From Antilocapra americana (Eukaryota; Chordata; Mammalia; Artiodactyla; Antilocapridae), in the NCBI GenBank assembly GCA_007570785.1, contig ML664199.1, forward strand, positions 20,034,597 through 20,098,596: 64,000 nt of DNA. Direction: 5' to 3'. Each line of letters opens with the position of its first letter. The stretch's first letter is position 1. The translations under genes and the position numbers were made by a program. Shown here one piece after another: positions 34,498 to 46,279 of the stretch. Under the pieces are notes generated by a model that saw only the letters and a list, made by a program, of their open reading frames with translations, made no database searches and was not told the DNA's origin.

Positions 34498-35867
34498 TTG
34501 TTTTCATTCCAATACCAAAGAAAGGCAATGCCAAAGAATGCTCAAACTACCACACAATTGCACTCATCTCACATGCTAGTAAAGTAATGCTCAAAATTCT
34601 CCAAGCCAGGCTTCAGCAATACATGAACCGTGAACTTCCAGATGTTCAAGCTGATTTTAGGAAAGGCAGAGGAACCAGAGATCAAATTGCTAACATCCAC
34701 TGGATCATTGAAAAAGCATGAGAGTTCCAGAAAAACATCTATTTCCGCTTTATTGACTATGCCAAAGCCTTACACTGTGTGGATCACAATAAACTGTGGA
34801 AAATTCTAAAAGAGATGAGAATACCAGACCATCTGACCCTGTCTCTTGAGAAACCTGTATGCAGGTCAAGAAGCAACAGTTAGAACTAGACATGGAACAA
34901 CAGACTGGTTCCAAATAGGAAAAGGAGTACGTCAAGGCTGTGTATTGTTACACTACTTGTTTAAATTCTATGCCGAATTTAAAAAAAATAAAATAAAAAT
35001 AAATAAATTCTATGCCAAGTACATCATGAGAAACTCTGGGCTGCAGGAAGCACAGGCTGGAATCAAGATTGCCAGGAGAAATATCAATAACCTCAGATAT
35101 GCAGATGACACCACCCTTATGGCAGAAAGTGAAGAGGAACTAAAAAGCCTCTTGATGAAAGTGAAAGAGGAGAGTGAAAAAGTTGGCTTAAAGCTCAACA
35201 TTCAGATAACTAACATCATGGCATCTGGTCACATCACTTCACGGGAAACAGATGAGGAAACAGTGGAAATAGTGTCAGACTTTATCTTTTGGGGCTCCAA
35301 AATCACTGCAGATGGTGACTGCAGCCATGAAATTAAAAGATGCTTACTCCTTGGAAGGAAAGTTATGACCAACCTAGACAGCATATTGAAAAGCAGAGAC
35401 ATTATTTTGCCAACAAAGGTCCATCTAGTCAAGGCTATGGTTTTTCCAGTGGTCATGTATGGATATGAGAGTTGGACAGTGAAGAAAGCTGAGCACCAAA
35501 AAATTGATGCTTTTGAACTGTGGTGTTGAAGAAGACTCTTGAGAGTCCCTTGGACTGCAAGGAGATCCAGCCAGTCCATCCTAAAGGAGATCAGTCCTGG
35601 GTATTCATTGGAAGGACTGATGTTGAAGCTGAAATTTGGCCACCTCCTGTGAATAGTTGACTCACTGGAAAAGACCCTAATGCTGGGAAGGATTGGGGGC
35701 AGGAAGAGAAGGGGACAACAGAGGATGAGATGGCTGGATGGCATCACTGACTCAGTGGACATGGGTTTGTTTGGACTCCGGGAGTTGGCGATGGACATGG
35801 AGGCCATGCGTGGTGTGATTCATGGGGTTGCCAAGAGTCAGACACGACTGAGTGACTGAACTGAACT
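34498..35867 (+). mobile_element. BovB LINE, 5'-truncated
   Basis: It enters the N-terminal RT at ttttcattccaataccaaag and reaches the ACTGA-type tail (gagtgactgaactgaact). A possible short target-site duplication (agtttgttt) lies at 34495-34503 and 35869-35877, partly overlapping the 5' junction. Within RT, an A-rich insertion is bracketed by duplicated aaattctatgcc at 34964-34975 and 35006-35017. Confidence 0.95.
34846..35529 (+). pseudogene. BovB RT fragment with intact YADD and an in-frame internal duplication
   Basis: A 227-codon frame includes GTTDWFQIGKGVRQGCVL, a lysine/asparagine-rich insert at about residues 45-58 not seen in the other copies, and the intact catalytic block LRYADDTTLMAES. 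The insert equals a 42-nt offset between duplicated 12-mers, so the frame is kept. The frame ends ELWC-stop where others read ELWCW (TGG to TGA). An upstream RT piece (34470-34721) is separated by a stop. Confidence 0.88.
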
Positions 35868-37262
35868 CAGTTTGTTTAAAAGGTGATTAAAATCATATTA
35901 TTTCAGAGGTCATTCCATATAAAATTGAAGAATCAGAAAAAATCCTTTGCAATACATTGAAAGCAATACCTGTAATTCATTCTAATGCATGGAAGAATGA
36001 TAGTTATCTTGCACAAATAACTTTTTTAGAAATACTAGTAAAACTCTCAGAAAGGAAAAATAAAAACATCCAGTGAAAGTACATAATTCTGCTTTCAAAG
36101 AACCTAAAAATAGTTTTCAATTATTTAAGAAAATTAAATTTTAATTTTACATTTAGAGAATTTGTTTCAGAAGCATGTTTATCATCCATTAGAAAAATAC
36201 ATTTCTGTTGTATGATGTATTATTTGTAAAATATAAGAATATAAGTAGCAATTGCATGTTTTCCCAAGAACTTATATTGTAAGTCACCAATATATGTACT
36301 TATGTTTGAAATACTTATGTTGTCCATGTTACTTGTCTTTTCTCAATAAAAAATGCTAATCTCAAACAATTCTTCATTTATTTTTTTCACCTTTTCTACC
36401 TATAATCAGTTTCAAGTGGGAAATCATTCTTGGAATTCATACTTTAAAGTAGGAAAAAAGGATAAAACTTATAAAATACTTTGTGCGTTAAAATTTGTAT
36501 CCTGCTCAGTAAATTTTATGACCTAAAGCAAGTCCCTGTTGTATCATTTATTATAGCTAAAATGATTGGAACTAGGGGCCCATGACACTATTACCTGTTT
36601 CGGTAGATTTATTGAAAATTAGCAATTCCATTTATATCTCTGAGATTTCAGGGATTACACTGTTATAGACTAGAAAATTGATGGATTTATGAGTCTAGTG
36701 AATCTAGTTGTACAGACTAATAGAGCAACCAAGAAAATTTAGGGGTCTATACTCCGAAAGGAGTTAACCTTTGGATAAAGAAACATTTTTCAAGCAAAAT
36801 GTGAGAAATTATTGAATCCATAAATTGTCACTGCTGCAAAGTTGAGAGAGAGAGAGACAACAGCACATTTAACTTTTGTATGAGAAACAAAAGTTACCAG
36901 AAACATTATGACTTTAGTTTGCTAATATAATTGCTCATGGGGTATTTACTGCTGAACTATAGTATTTCTTGGCTGTGGATTTTCTTTTCAGTTGTCTTGT
37001 TCAAACAGCAGGACATCACTTGTGTGCGAATTTCCACAACCCCTTGAATCGTAGATCTCATATCCCTGGAAATCTTTAGCACTGTCCCAGGCACAAAGCA
37101 GACATATAATCATTGTTTGCAGTTTTTGATAAACCAGATAAATACATAAATACATATTGACTGCCTGTGATTTATGTTAATACCAGAGATGCCAGCTCAA
37201 ATTTCAAATAATTCTATGGAAATGATTTGCCTCCCAAAAACTTGACCATGTCTTCTATGTTA
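35868..37262. other. Non-genic stretch
   Basis: Apparently unique AT-rich DNA. A short (GA)n lies at about 36844-36858. A MIR-like word order near 36500-36560 is too weak to call. Confidence 0.45.
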
Positions 37263-37330
37263 GAAAGAGGTCTATGAAAAAAATAAATAAATTATAAAAA
37301 CATAATTAAAAAAAAAGAAAGAGATCTATG
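37263..37330 (+). mobile_element. Apparent tail-only retroposed insertion with TSD
   Basis: gaaagaggtctatg (37263-37276) and gaaagagatctatg (37317-37330), 13 of 14 identical, flank a 40-bp A-rich insert (37277-37316) with words such as aataaataaatt and a terminal A-run. The structure is that of a retroposed element reduced to its 3' tail. A simple A-rich slippage duplication is the alternative. Confidence 0.6.
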
Positions 37331-37640
37331 TGTTAGGCGTAAAAGTTTATTAAATTATAGTCTGATGGTACATATTTGTGAGATTCTTACTACTTTTTTC
37401 CTTGTTTTACTATTATTATATTTAGCCAAACAATATATAAGTAACATAGTAGATCTGACATTAAACTTGTTCACAGAGCATGGATCTGATGAGTCCAGGT
37501 TCATGCTGAATCAGTGGTTAGGTATTTATAATACCCTTTCCAATTTTAAAGGGTACTGAAGAAATGCCAAAAAAAATACAGTGCAATCCCTACCATCAAA
37601 AGCACTAAAATATTTAATGAAAAAAAAATTTACCCACACT
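37331..37640. other. Non-genic stretch
   Basis: Nothing is recognised. Confidence 0.45.
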
Positions 37641-37712
37641 TGTGTGTACATACATATATACACATATAAATATATAAATGTGTATGTGTATATATATATG
37701 TTTATATGTTGA
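37641..37712. repeat. AT/GT-rich imperfect microsatellite
   Basis: Alternating purine-pyrimidine sequence made of TGTGTG, ACATAC, ATATAT and GTATGT words. It is low complexity and probably length-variable. Confidence 0.75.
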
Positions 37713-39060
37713 TAACATTTACACTTAAGCAAACAGGCTTGGTAATAGAAATGCAGAGCATCATCTGAGGATGGGGCAGATATCCTGTAAGTAATAGGCC
37801 TTAATATGAGGCTTGTAAGATAATGTTTCCTTGAATGGAGCTGAGTGAGGGGAATGTTTGAAGTAGTGGGGAACTTCTAGCTTAATGCAGAGAGATCATA
37901 ATGAAAAACAAGTGGAGGCTTTTTGGTTGTGTAATTTAGAAACATTTGGCAGAAATTAATGTGGGGTGATCAAAAAGGAAAGAGAGTAATTTAATAGTTA
38001 CATCTCAGTTGTTAATATTACTCTTCTAGTTGTCAACCTTACAGATGAAATACCTGTAGAAAAACTGAGACAAATCTTTTTCAGCATTTCTTACCATTGT
38101 CATGGAAGAATGATATGTACAGTCTAAACAAGGTGCATTTAGAATTTAGCATATCAAGTTTAAACAGGATGCATCTAACTGTATTCTCCTACCAGTCAGC
38201 CTCCTTACTTCCTGCAGATATCCTGTGTAAATTAAAGTAGGGTATTTGGACTTGGTTTATTTACCATTTATTTCTGTTACAAAATTTTTTCTTAGATTGA
38301 TACTGAGAGTTGACAAATGAGAGTATGTAGGAAAAAATAGGAATGAACTCAGTAGTTCCACAAATGCCTTTTTGAAACAAAGTCTACATAATTTCTTTCT
38401 CCATTAAAATTCACAACATGAAAGCCAATTTTTGTTTTCTTAATAACAGATGAAAATTGTTTTTTAAGGTCTTTACATGCCAGCATATCACCTTTTCCCT
38501 GGTCTAATACTAAGTGACAGCCCCGTATTGAGCAATTTTAAACCAGGTCTTCGATTTACTGCAGACATGTCGAAATTTGTGATAAGTGAAATAGATATTT
38601 AATGACACCTAATGTGTAGTGATACAGCATACTATAGGTGGTTTGGCTTAGAAAAGACTTGCAAACATTATGCCACCAAAGCAGAGAGCTGAAAGCTTAG
38701 CATAATTTCTTTCCATAAGATATTCAGCTGCAGAAAGATTTCATAACAAAAAGATCAAGAAAATAATATATTCACTTGAGAATGTGAAAATTACCTTGGA
38801 ACTTATCTTGCTATTTGCATTCCATCTTGGAACATGCCAAGGTGTTTGAAACTTAAGTTTTACTCTTTCTGTTTAGTGAAGGTTCCTAGGTTTCAAGAGA
38901 ATAAATACTTATTTCTGAGCAAGCATACTTCTGAATTTAAAAAAGAATACACAATTATTTTAAATAATCATAAGAATATTAATATATCTATAAACATTTT
39001 GATACTATATGTATATAACTCTGTGATAAAATATCCTTCATGTAGCTAATAGAGTTATCT
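37713..39060. other. Non-genic, unique-looking stretch
   Basis: No gene. About 38430-38830 has normal complexity and includes the octamer-like word atttgcat at about 38813-38820. It is a candidate conserved noncoding element. Confidence 0.45.
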
Positions 39061-39232
39061 TTAGATCAAAATATGTATATGTATATAAGTATATATGCAT
39101 GCAATATTAGAAAAATATAATAAATAAAATATAAAAATAATTAATGATGTGTTCCCTCTTAGACTTTGATTTATCTATAAATCAAAATATATAATATATA
39201 TATAATATATAATATATATATAAAATATATAA
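39061..39232. repeat. AT-rich tracts with (TA)n at 39184-39230
   Basis: Iterated ATATAT and TATATAA words directly precede the L1 at 39233. This may have been a preferred insertion site or expanded later. Confidence 0.75.
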
Positions 39233-40222
39233 GCAGCTCATATAACTCAAAACCAGAAATATAAACAACCCAATCAATAAGTTGGAAAAAGACCTAAACA
39301 GACATTTCTTCAAAGAAGACATACAGGTGGCTAACAAACACATGAAAAGATGCTCAACATTGCTCATTAATAGAGAAATGCAAATCAAAAATACGAGATA
39401 TCACCTCACATCAATCAGAATGGATGTTATCAAAGAGTCTACAAACAGTAAATGCTGGAGAGGGTGTAGAGAAAAGGGAACACTCTTGCACTGTTGGTGG
39501 GAATGTAAAGTGATACAGTCACAATGGAAGATAGTATGGAGATTCCTTAAAAAATTAGGAATAAAAGGACTAGATGACCCAGCAATCTTATTCCTAGGCA
39601 TATACCCTGAGGAAACCATGGTTGAAAAAGATGTATCCCATTGTTCATTGCAGCACTGTTTACAATAGCTAGAACATGGAAGCAACCTAGATGTCCATGG
39701 ACGATGAATGGATAAAGAAGCTATGGTACATATACACAATGGAGTATTACTCAGCCACAAAAATGAATTTGAGTCAGTTCTGATGAGATGAACCTAGAAC
39801 CTATTATACAGAGTGAAGTGAGTCAGAAAGAGAAAGATAAATATCATATTCTAACGCATATATATGGAATCTAGAAAAATGATACTGAAGAATTTATTTA
39901 CAGGGCAGCAGTGGAGAAACAGACATAGAGAATAGATTTATGGACATAGGGGGAGGGGAGGAGAGGGTGAGATGTATGGAAAGAGTAGCATCAAAACTTA
40001 TTAAAATAGATAGCCAATGAGAATTTACTGAATCACTCAGGAAACTCAAACAGGGGCTCTGTATCAATCTAGAGGGGTGGGAGATGGGAGGGAGGTTCTA
40101 AAGGGAGGGGATATATGTACACCTATGGCTGATTCATGTTCAGGTTTGATAGAAAACAACAAAATTCTATAAAGAAATTATCCTTCAATTAAAAAAATCT
40201 TCTTTAAATAATAAAAGAAAAA
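39233..40222 (+). mobile_element. L1 LINE (bovine type), 3' end
   Basis: It enters ORF2 just upstream of the C-terminal cysteine block, passes a 3' UTR with a G-rich block (40074-40110), and ends 'cctatggctgattcatgttc' then 'ttatccttcaattaaaaaaa', the same type of end as at 10609-10690. Confidence 0.9.
39282..39668 (+). pseudogene. L1 ORF2 C-terminal cysteine-rich fragment
   Basis: A 128-codon frame includes [20 protein letters not shown], the cysteine block [18 protein letters not shown] and [11 protein letters not shown]. The cysteine-rich knuckle is essentially intact. The remaining ORF2 is missing by 5' truncation. Confidence 0.86.
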
Positions 40223-41230
40223 AAAAAAGGCCTGAGTATGGCCAGATTTACTGTGCATGCAAAAAAGGAAGGATTTTCTCTTCTTTCCCCAGTTTTTAAG
40301 GAAGGTGGCAGGGGATGGGATGAGCAGAAATGAAAGGAAGAAGGAAGAGAAGATGAAGATGGAGCCAGGAGATTGCAGAGTATCAAATTATCATTGAAAT
40401 CCTGTCTATAATTTCTCCTCTGCAGCACTCTCTGCCCACATGTCTTCAACAGAGACTATGAGAAGACACAGTATTAACTGAATGAATTGCCTGTGGAAAC
40501 CAGTGAAAGCAATGTAATCTAAGTCCAGGTGGTTCAGGATGAAAATGGAACACAGCTGAAGAGAGCATAATGAAGTAAGATGTAGAATCTCAGAGAAAGC
40601 AAGCAGAAGGCTTCCGGACTCCCACAGAGCCATGGACATAGGCTTTAGTCAAATTTAACTGATTCACCAAGAAACAGAGTGGCCCTAGCTGAATGTAGGC
40701 TATGCACTTATATCGATTCATACCCTATGTTGGTCATCAACCATATCTCCTTTGCCATTAACTCATTATTATTGACTTCATAATGCTATCATGATAAAGT
40801 ATTATAGGCTTTACATTCAACCCTTTCTACTTATTTTCAGTTTGTTTTTTATTTTAAATAAAACAATATTTGTACATAAATTAGGCAATCAAGTCTCTCT
40901 CACTGGATGGAGGGAATGCCTAATCTTGGATTGAAAAATGTTTAGAAGTCAAAATGATATACCTTGACAAATCTCTAAGATAATTTGTATTAATTTCCAC
41001 TGTCACCAGAATAATATAAGTATATCTGTTTCATTACACCATTACTAACACCAGTATATTTTAATAGCATTTTACTTTTTAACATTAAAAATATTGTCTA
41101 TAAGGTGCTTTAGAACAGTTTCAACACTCCTCTTTTTAATTGGGAATTTAGAAGTTATCAAAGCAACCCTATTAATACAAAGCAGACAAAACTGATCATT
41201 TGTACCAGGAAGTGGTCATTAATTAGGATT
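40223..41230. other. Non-genic stretch
   Basis: No gene or named repeat. Confidence 0.45.
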
Positions 41231-41244
41231 AAGACATATCCATT

Positions 41245-41450
41245 TGTTGTTGTTTAGTCACTAAGTTGTGTCTGACTCTGCAACCTCATGATCTGTAGCC
41301 CACGAGGCTCCTCTGTATGTGGAATTGTCCAGGCAAGGACACTGGAGTGGGTTGTCATTTCCTTCTCCAGGAGATCTTCCCAACCCAGGGATCAAACTTG
41401 TGCCTCCTGCACTGCAGGCTGATTCTTTACCTCTGAGCCTCCAGGGAAGA
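41245..41450 (-). mobile_element. Bov-A2 SINE with target-site duplication
   Basis: The antisense reads ttgttgttgtttagtcacta, 'ccaacccagggatcaaactt', 'actgcaggctgattctttac'. Flanks taagacatatccatt and taaggcataaccatt (41452-41466) form an imperfect 15-bp duplication. Confidence 0.92.
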
Positions 41451-41466
41451 CTAAGGCATAACCATT

Positions 41467-42771
41467 ACTTTTGCCTTATATGAATGAGTTTCATACCCTT
41501 TTGAAAGAAAAGAGAGAATCAGTAGAGGTCCTAAAAGAGACTGAGCTGGGGAAAACATGGTTTCCTATAAATGAGATGTAATGCAATATCACAAAAGCCA
41601 TGTGGCCATTCCAGGGACTAAGCTGAGATGAACGAAACAAACAGTTGAGCAGACAGTGGATAACAATGCAGATCATGCAGGTCAAAAAGGAAAACATTCT
41701 CTAGGTGTCACGGGCTTTACAAGTCACTTTTAAGGAGATCAAAGAGGTAAAGGAAAATAAGTAACTCTAAAGTTAGGCAGCCTGGAAAAATAAACTATGG
41801 GGAACATGTTCTACTGTTCTAGGCAGTGAGATTAAAACCAGAAAATGTCACACAAGAGCTATTGGAGGACCATAGGCAATACTGATCACTGTCGCCCTAG
41901 TAGTTCCAGCCAGATCAGCAGTGGGGCTTAAAATAGCGGTTCCAGGGAAGAGAAGTTGTAGGTTCTCAGTACAGTGATAAAAGGGACTACTTCTGGCCCA
42001 TGGAGCATCTTTCTGTCCATGTAATTCTCTCCCAAACTGCTTATCAGACAAGAGATGAAAATCAGACAGGATGTGGACCTCCTTCCAAGGTTTAATTAGC
42101 GTGGATAAAGCCAAGTCCCCATGGTAACAAACCTCCAGGAGTCTGCCACAAAAGGTACATGAGATTGTAACACATAAATTATAAAAAATCAATACATTTT
42201 GGAGAGTTCAGAATTCTATTTTCAAACTGTATACAACTTGGAAGATAATCCTTGTTGTAATGCCTAAAGCAAAGAAACAAAGAGGAAAAATATTCACTTT
42301 GCATACGCTACTGGCAGGATACCAGACAGTTTAGATTACAGAACAGAGAAGAGACCAGAAGAGGGAATGATGAGAGAAAATATTCATTTTCTTTAGACTG
42401 AGGACACCTAAGATGTTGCCTGTTTTTTTCAGTGGTAGAGCAGGCTAAATAGTAGCGGCTTACTCACTTCTTACATGTTCCTGGAGACCTCAACAAAAAG
42501 CAAGAAGACAGAAAAGCAGAGAGATCTTAAAGAGAATATATCTTCTCAGACGAGAACAATTCCTCCATCTTAGTTTTTTGTGTTTAAGGATGAAGTTAGA
42601 GTAAAATTATCCATTTTTCACAGAAGTATACTTCCCTCATTTTCAAGGCTCAGGATTGAGGATCTGACGAGGAAAGATAAACTTCTTGTTGAGAGATGTG
42701 TGTGTAGGCACTGGTGTTATCAACCCATGCAAAAAAATAGGAAGGTGCTCTAAGTATACTCTTTTTTCCCA
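41467..42771. other. Non-genic stretch
   Basis: A 114-codon minus-strand frame (41848-42192) has no recognisable domain. No repeat is named. Confidence 0.45.
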
Positions 42772-42781
42772 ATTTATATCT

Positions 42782-42921
42782 CAGTTCAGTTCAGTTCAGT
42801 CACTCAGTTGTGTCCGACTCTGAGACCCCAAAGACTGCAGCATGTCAGGCTTCCCTGTCCACCACCAGCTCCTGAAGTCTGCTCAAATCCATGTCTATCA
42901 AGCCAGTGATGCCACCCAACC
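42782..42921 (-). mobile_element. BovB 3' terminal fragment
   Basis: It begins with the antisense tail (tcagttcagttcagttcagt) and reads 140 bp into the BovB 3' region. Target-site duplication atttatatct lies at 42772-42781 and 42922-42931. This is a severely 5'-truncated insertion. Confidence 0.9.
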
Positions 42922-42931
42922 ATTTATATCT

Positions 42932-43148
42932 ACTTTGCATTATTTTTGCAAAATTTAACCAATTTATATATGCTTTGCTTTATCTTTGTCTGTATCTGGA
43001 ACTAATTTTTAATTACTCTTACATCCTAAGACATGGTGAGATACAGAGAATTTTCATTTTTACTAGCCATGAATATTCCCTATAGAGTTGAAGCTAAGAA
43101 TGGGTAATATGTGTATCCATTAAAGAGAATGCATTATTTCTAAAGTGT
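42932..43148. other. Short non-genic stretch
   Basis: Nothing is recognised. Confidence 0.45.
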
Positions 43149-43201
43149 TAACCTCATATTCCATAAATAAATTTGCCAATGTACAAACTTTGCTAGTGTA
43201 C

Positions 43202-43679
43202 AAAAGCAGAGACATTTCTTTGCCAACAAAGTTCCATCTAGTCAAAGCTATGATTTTTCCAGTCATGTATAGATGTGAGAGTTGAACCACAAAGAAAGCT
43301 GAGCGCTAAAGAATCGATGCTTTTGAACTGTGGTGTTGGAGAAGACTCTTGAGAGTCCCTTGGATTGCAAGGAGATCCAACCAGTCAATCCTAAAAAAAA
43401 ATCAATCCTGAATACTCATTGGAAGGACCGATGCTGAAGCTCCAATACTTTGGCCACCTGATGTGAAGAACTGACTCATTGGAAAAGACCTTAATGCTGG
43501 GAAAGATTGAAGGCAGAAGGAGAAGGGGACAGCATAGGATGAGATGGTTGGATGGCATCACCGACTTGACAGACATGAGTGTGAGCAGGATCCAGGAGTT
43601 GGTAATGGACAGGGAAGCCTGGCATGCCACGGTCCATGGGGTCACAAAGAGTCGGATACAACTGAGCGACTGAACTAAC
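43202..43679 (+). mobile_element. BovB LINE 3' fragment with unusually long flanking duplication
   Basis: It runs from aaaagcagagacatttctttg to the tail gagcgactgaactaact. The C-terminal ORF segment (43479-43673) is still open ([18 protein letters not shown], then [21 protein letters not shown]). Flanks taacctcatattccataaat... (43149-43198) and taacctcatagtccataaac... (43680-43712) match over 33 bp with three differences; the left copy also holds a 17-bp tandem repeat. Confidence 0.92.
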
Positions 43680-43712
43680 TAACCTCATAGTCCATAAACA
43701 AGTTTGCTAGTG

Positions 43713-44415
43713 AAAAAATGCTTCTAAACACACCAAGATGGCATTTATCTCTCTTTTTCTAATATATGCCCTCTGACAGGGAACACATGGACCCTTACTT
43801 CCTTATGTCTTGATCAAGTACACTTTGATTAGAACAGATACACTGCTGAAGGACATTATTCTTCTGACCATAGATAAGACATGACAACTCACAGCAGTGC
43901 GGTTATCCTTTTTCCTCATGAATGTTTGAGAGCTGCTGAAACTCTACAACCAAACTGACAGCTTAAAAACATCATGAGTTTGCAGGATAAGAGGTATTTT
44001 ACCGCAGGACAAAGTTACAATATCTGTTTCTCCTTCATTTTGATTAATCACTGTCTCTCATTCACATATCTCTGATTAGATTTCAACAAAATAAGTTCAG
44101 TTAGGAGTTACAAACATTTCATGGCTATCCATTCTTTAGTGCTATACTGACAAAACTGAGAAAAACTACTTTTTAATATCCTATGGGAATTTTCTCTCCC
44201 AGTGACACGTGACCACAATGACTGACTGATGACAGTGTCTCTTCATTGCTATCACACATGAAAAGACATCATCAGGCTCATTAATCTAGATGTTTTTCCT
44301 CAAGCTTATTACTGTTTGTAATTCTGCTTCTGGGAATCTTTAAAATGCTTGGAGTTTTTGTCCCCAAGGCTTCTTTCTGCTGGTAACTGGTGGTGACACC
44401 TTACTAGCCAGTCTG
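43713..44415. other. Non-genic stretch
   Basis: No gene or named repeat. Confidence 0.45.
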
Positions 44416-44607
44416 TTGCATGCTCAGTGGCGTAGTCAAGTCTGACTCTCTGTGACTCCATGGACTGCAACCCACCAGCCTGCTCTGTCCAGGGAATTAC
44501 TGAGGCCAGAATGCTGGGGTGGGTTACTGTCTTCCTGACCCAGGGATGGAACCCACATCTCCTGCATTGACAGGCAAATCCTTTACCTCTGAGACACCTG
44601 GGAAGCC
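44416..44607 (-). mobile_element. Bov-A2/Bov-tA SINE
   Basis: The antisense of a diverged copy: 'gactctctgtgactccatgg', 'gacccagggatggaaccc', 'tgcattgacaggcaaatcc', and a head ending cacctgggaagcc. A (GT)n tract begins about 20 bp past its head end. Confidence 0.87.
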
Positions 44608-44623
44608 AATGTTTCCAGAAAGG

Positions 44624-44625
<2 letters not shown>

Positions 44626-44672
<47 letters not shown>
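44626..44672. repeat. (GT)n microsatellite
   Basis: An uninterrupted GT repeat of about 47 bp (roughly 23 units). Length and purity suggest population polymorphism. The minus-strand frame across it is a Thr-His artefact. Confidence 0.97.
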
Positions 44673-44673
<1 letters not shown>

Positions 44674-44724
44674 CTACCTTTATGCATGTGGCTAAACTCA
44701 AATTATTGAATATAACTTTTATTC

Positions 44725-44975
44725 TTTTATTCAGTAAGTATCCATTATGCATCCTTTAGGGCCCTGCTATTCTTTAGGTCCTGAGGATATAACCTCTGCC
44801 TCCACAAACCTTATGTTCTAAAATCAGAGAGTGAAAAATGATAAGGGCAAAATATGGTAAGGATTAGAGAGTAATGAGAGAGAAGCAAGAAGCCTGATAT
44901 GGGGGGAAATAGAAGGAAAGTAGGTCAGAGAGGTAATCTGGATCTCGTGTATGTTGGAACCAGTTCAAGTTATTG
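44725..44975 (-). mobile_element. Probable L2 LINE relic
   Basis: The order 'ttattcagtaagtatccatt', 'ggtcctgaggatataacctc', 'acaaaccttatgttctaaaa', 'gatatggggggaaatag' and 'ggtcagagaggtaatctgg' matches the antisense 3' part of mammalian L2. Confidence 0.55.
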
Positions 44976-46279
44976 CACGAATTTCAGAAATGTGAGCCTA
45001 TTGTTGAACCATTGGTAGCTTAAAATCACCTATGGTGGGAATGTTTACCTAGAAATCAGCAAAGGTTACACATCAAGACTCTCTTCCCTGAGAGAGCAAA
45101 TTGTTAAATATTTGCCTACACAGCAGCTGCCTAGAGCATAAGGTTTCATAGGTATGATAATGTACCGAGATTACAAATTTGGCAGAAAACTATGGGAGAG
45201 ATGTATGCATGTCAGTAAGTTATCTCTCTGGCTACTCCATTAAGAAAAGATGGTGGTGTGGCAAGAGTGAGAGCACAGAAACCTTTAAGAATGCTTTTTG
45301 CAGTTATTACTGAAAATTACCCAGCTGAATAAACCAGAATTTACGAATCTTCCAATTACTCATAAATGACTCATCTTGAGCAGATTTATATGACCTAAAT
45401 TAGAGTTGTCTGAAAACAGACCTTTGGTATCAATGGCATGACCCCAAGAAATTCAAGGTACTGGAGTATCTTGCTGACTGTTAGTGGACATTGCTGGCCC
45501 ACTGATAAACTCTAGGTCACAAAGTAATTGTTTTAAATGTATATTTATTCCTAATGAAGTTTTAAAGTACATCAATGTTACATTTGTCCTAAAAGTCTCA
45601 AAGGAAATGCTCAGACATTCATAAAATTGAGACAAGATCAAGGAAAAACAAGGAGTTTTTGAAGTTTCTGAACTTATCTCCAAGCTTTCATATTCTTCTT
45701 CCTGAACTTCTTTGGGTAAAGAGAAATGGAGAAAAGGAGGATGAAATTGAATATAACCATGTTTCAAAAATTTCCAAATCTAGACTTTGGGAGCCATCCA
45801 AAGAATCAAAGAAATTCCTCCTCTTAAAGACTTTCTCAGGCATCAGTGGTGATGATTAAAAGACCCTCTGTCTAATGTAATGTTCATGTTACTATTGGAT
45901 GTGATCCACAGGTCTCGGCTAAATATGTCAAGCTTACAGTTGACCTGTGATTACCGGTAATATTTTGCCATTTGTTTTGTTTTGCTTTTCTGTTAATACA
46001 GAGAAATCTGTCAGGGTACTGACATCTTTCTGGAAGAAAGAGAATGATTTTTTTCTTATATTTAAACCTTTTGACTGAAATATATTATACATAGAGTCAA
46101 TGATTATTCACCTGCTGTAACTAGCATTAACGTCAAGAATATTACCAGTATCTCAGTAAGCTCCACATTACGCTCTGTCATTCCTTTTGCAAAATTAATC
46201 ACTCTCCTAGCTTATACCACTTCACATCATATTATTATATACTAATACATTGTTCATTCTCATTGCTTTATAATAATCC
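44976..46279. other. Non-genic stretch
   Basis: No gene. Frames at 45453-45767 and 45659-45859 overlap on opposite strands and lack recognisable domains. Confidence 0.45.

Noticed and set aside
41848..42192. 114-codon minus-strand frame
   Set aside because: No domain recognised and no exon signals evident; chance cannot be excluded.
44309..44752. 147-codon minus-strand open frame with a long Thr-His repeat
   Set aside because: It is translation of the (GT)n microsatellite joined to antisense SINE sequence.
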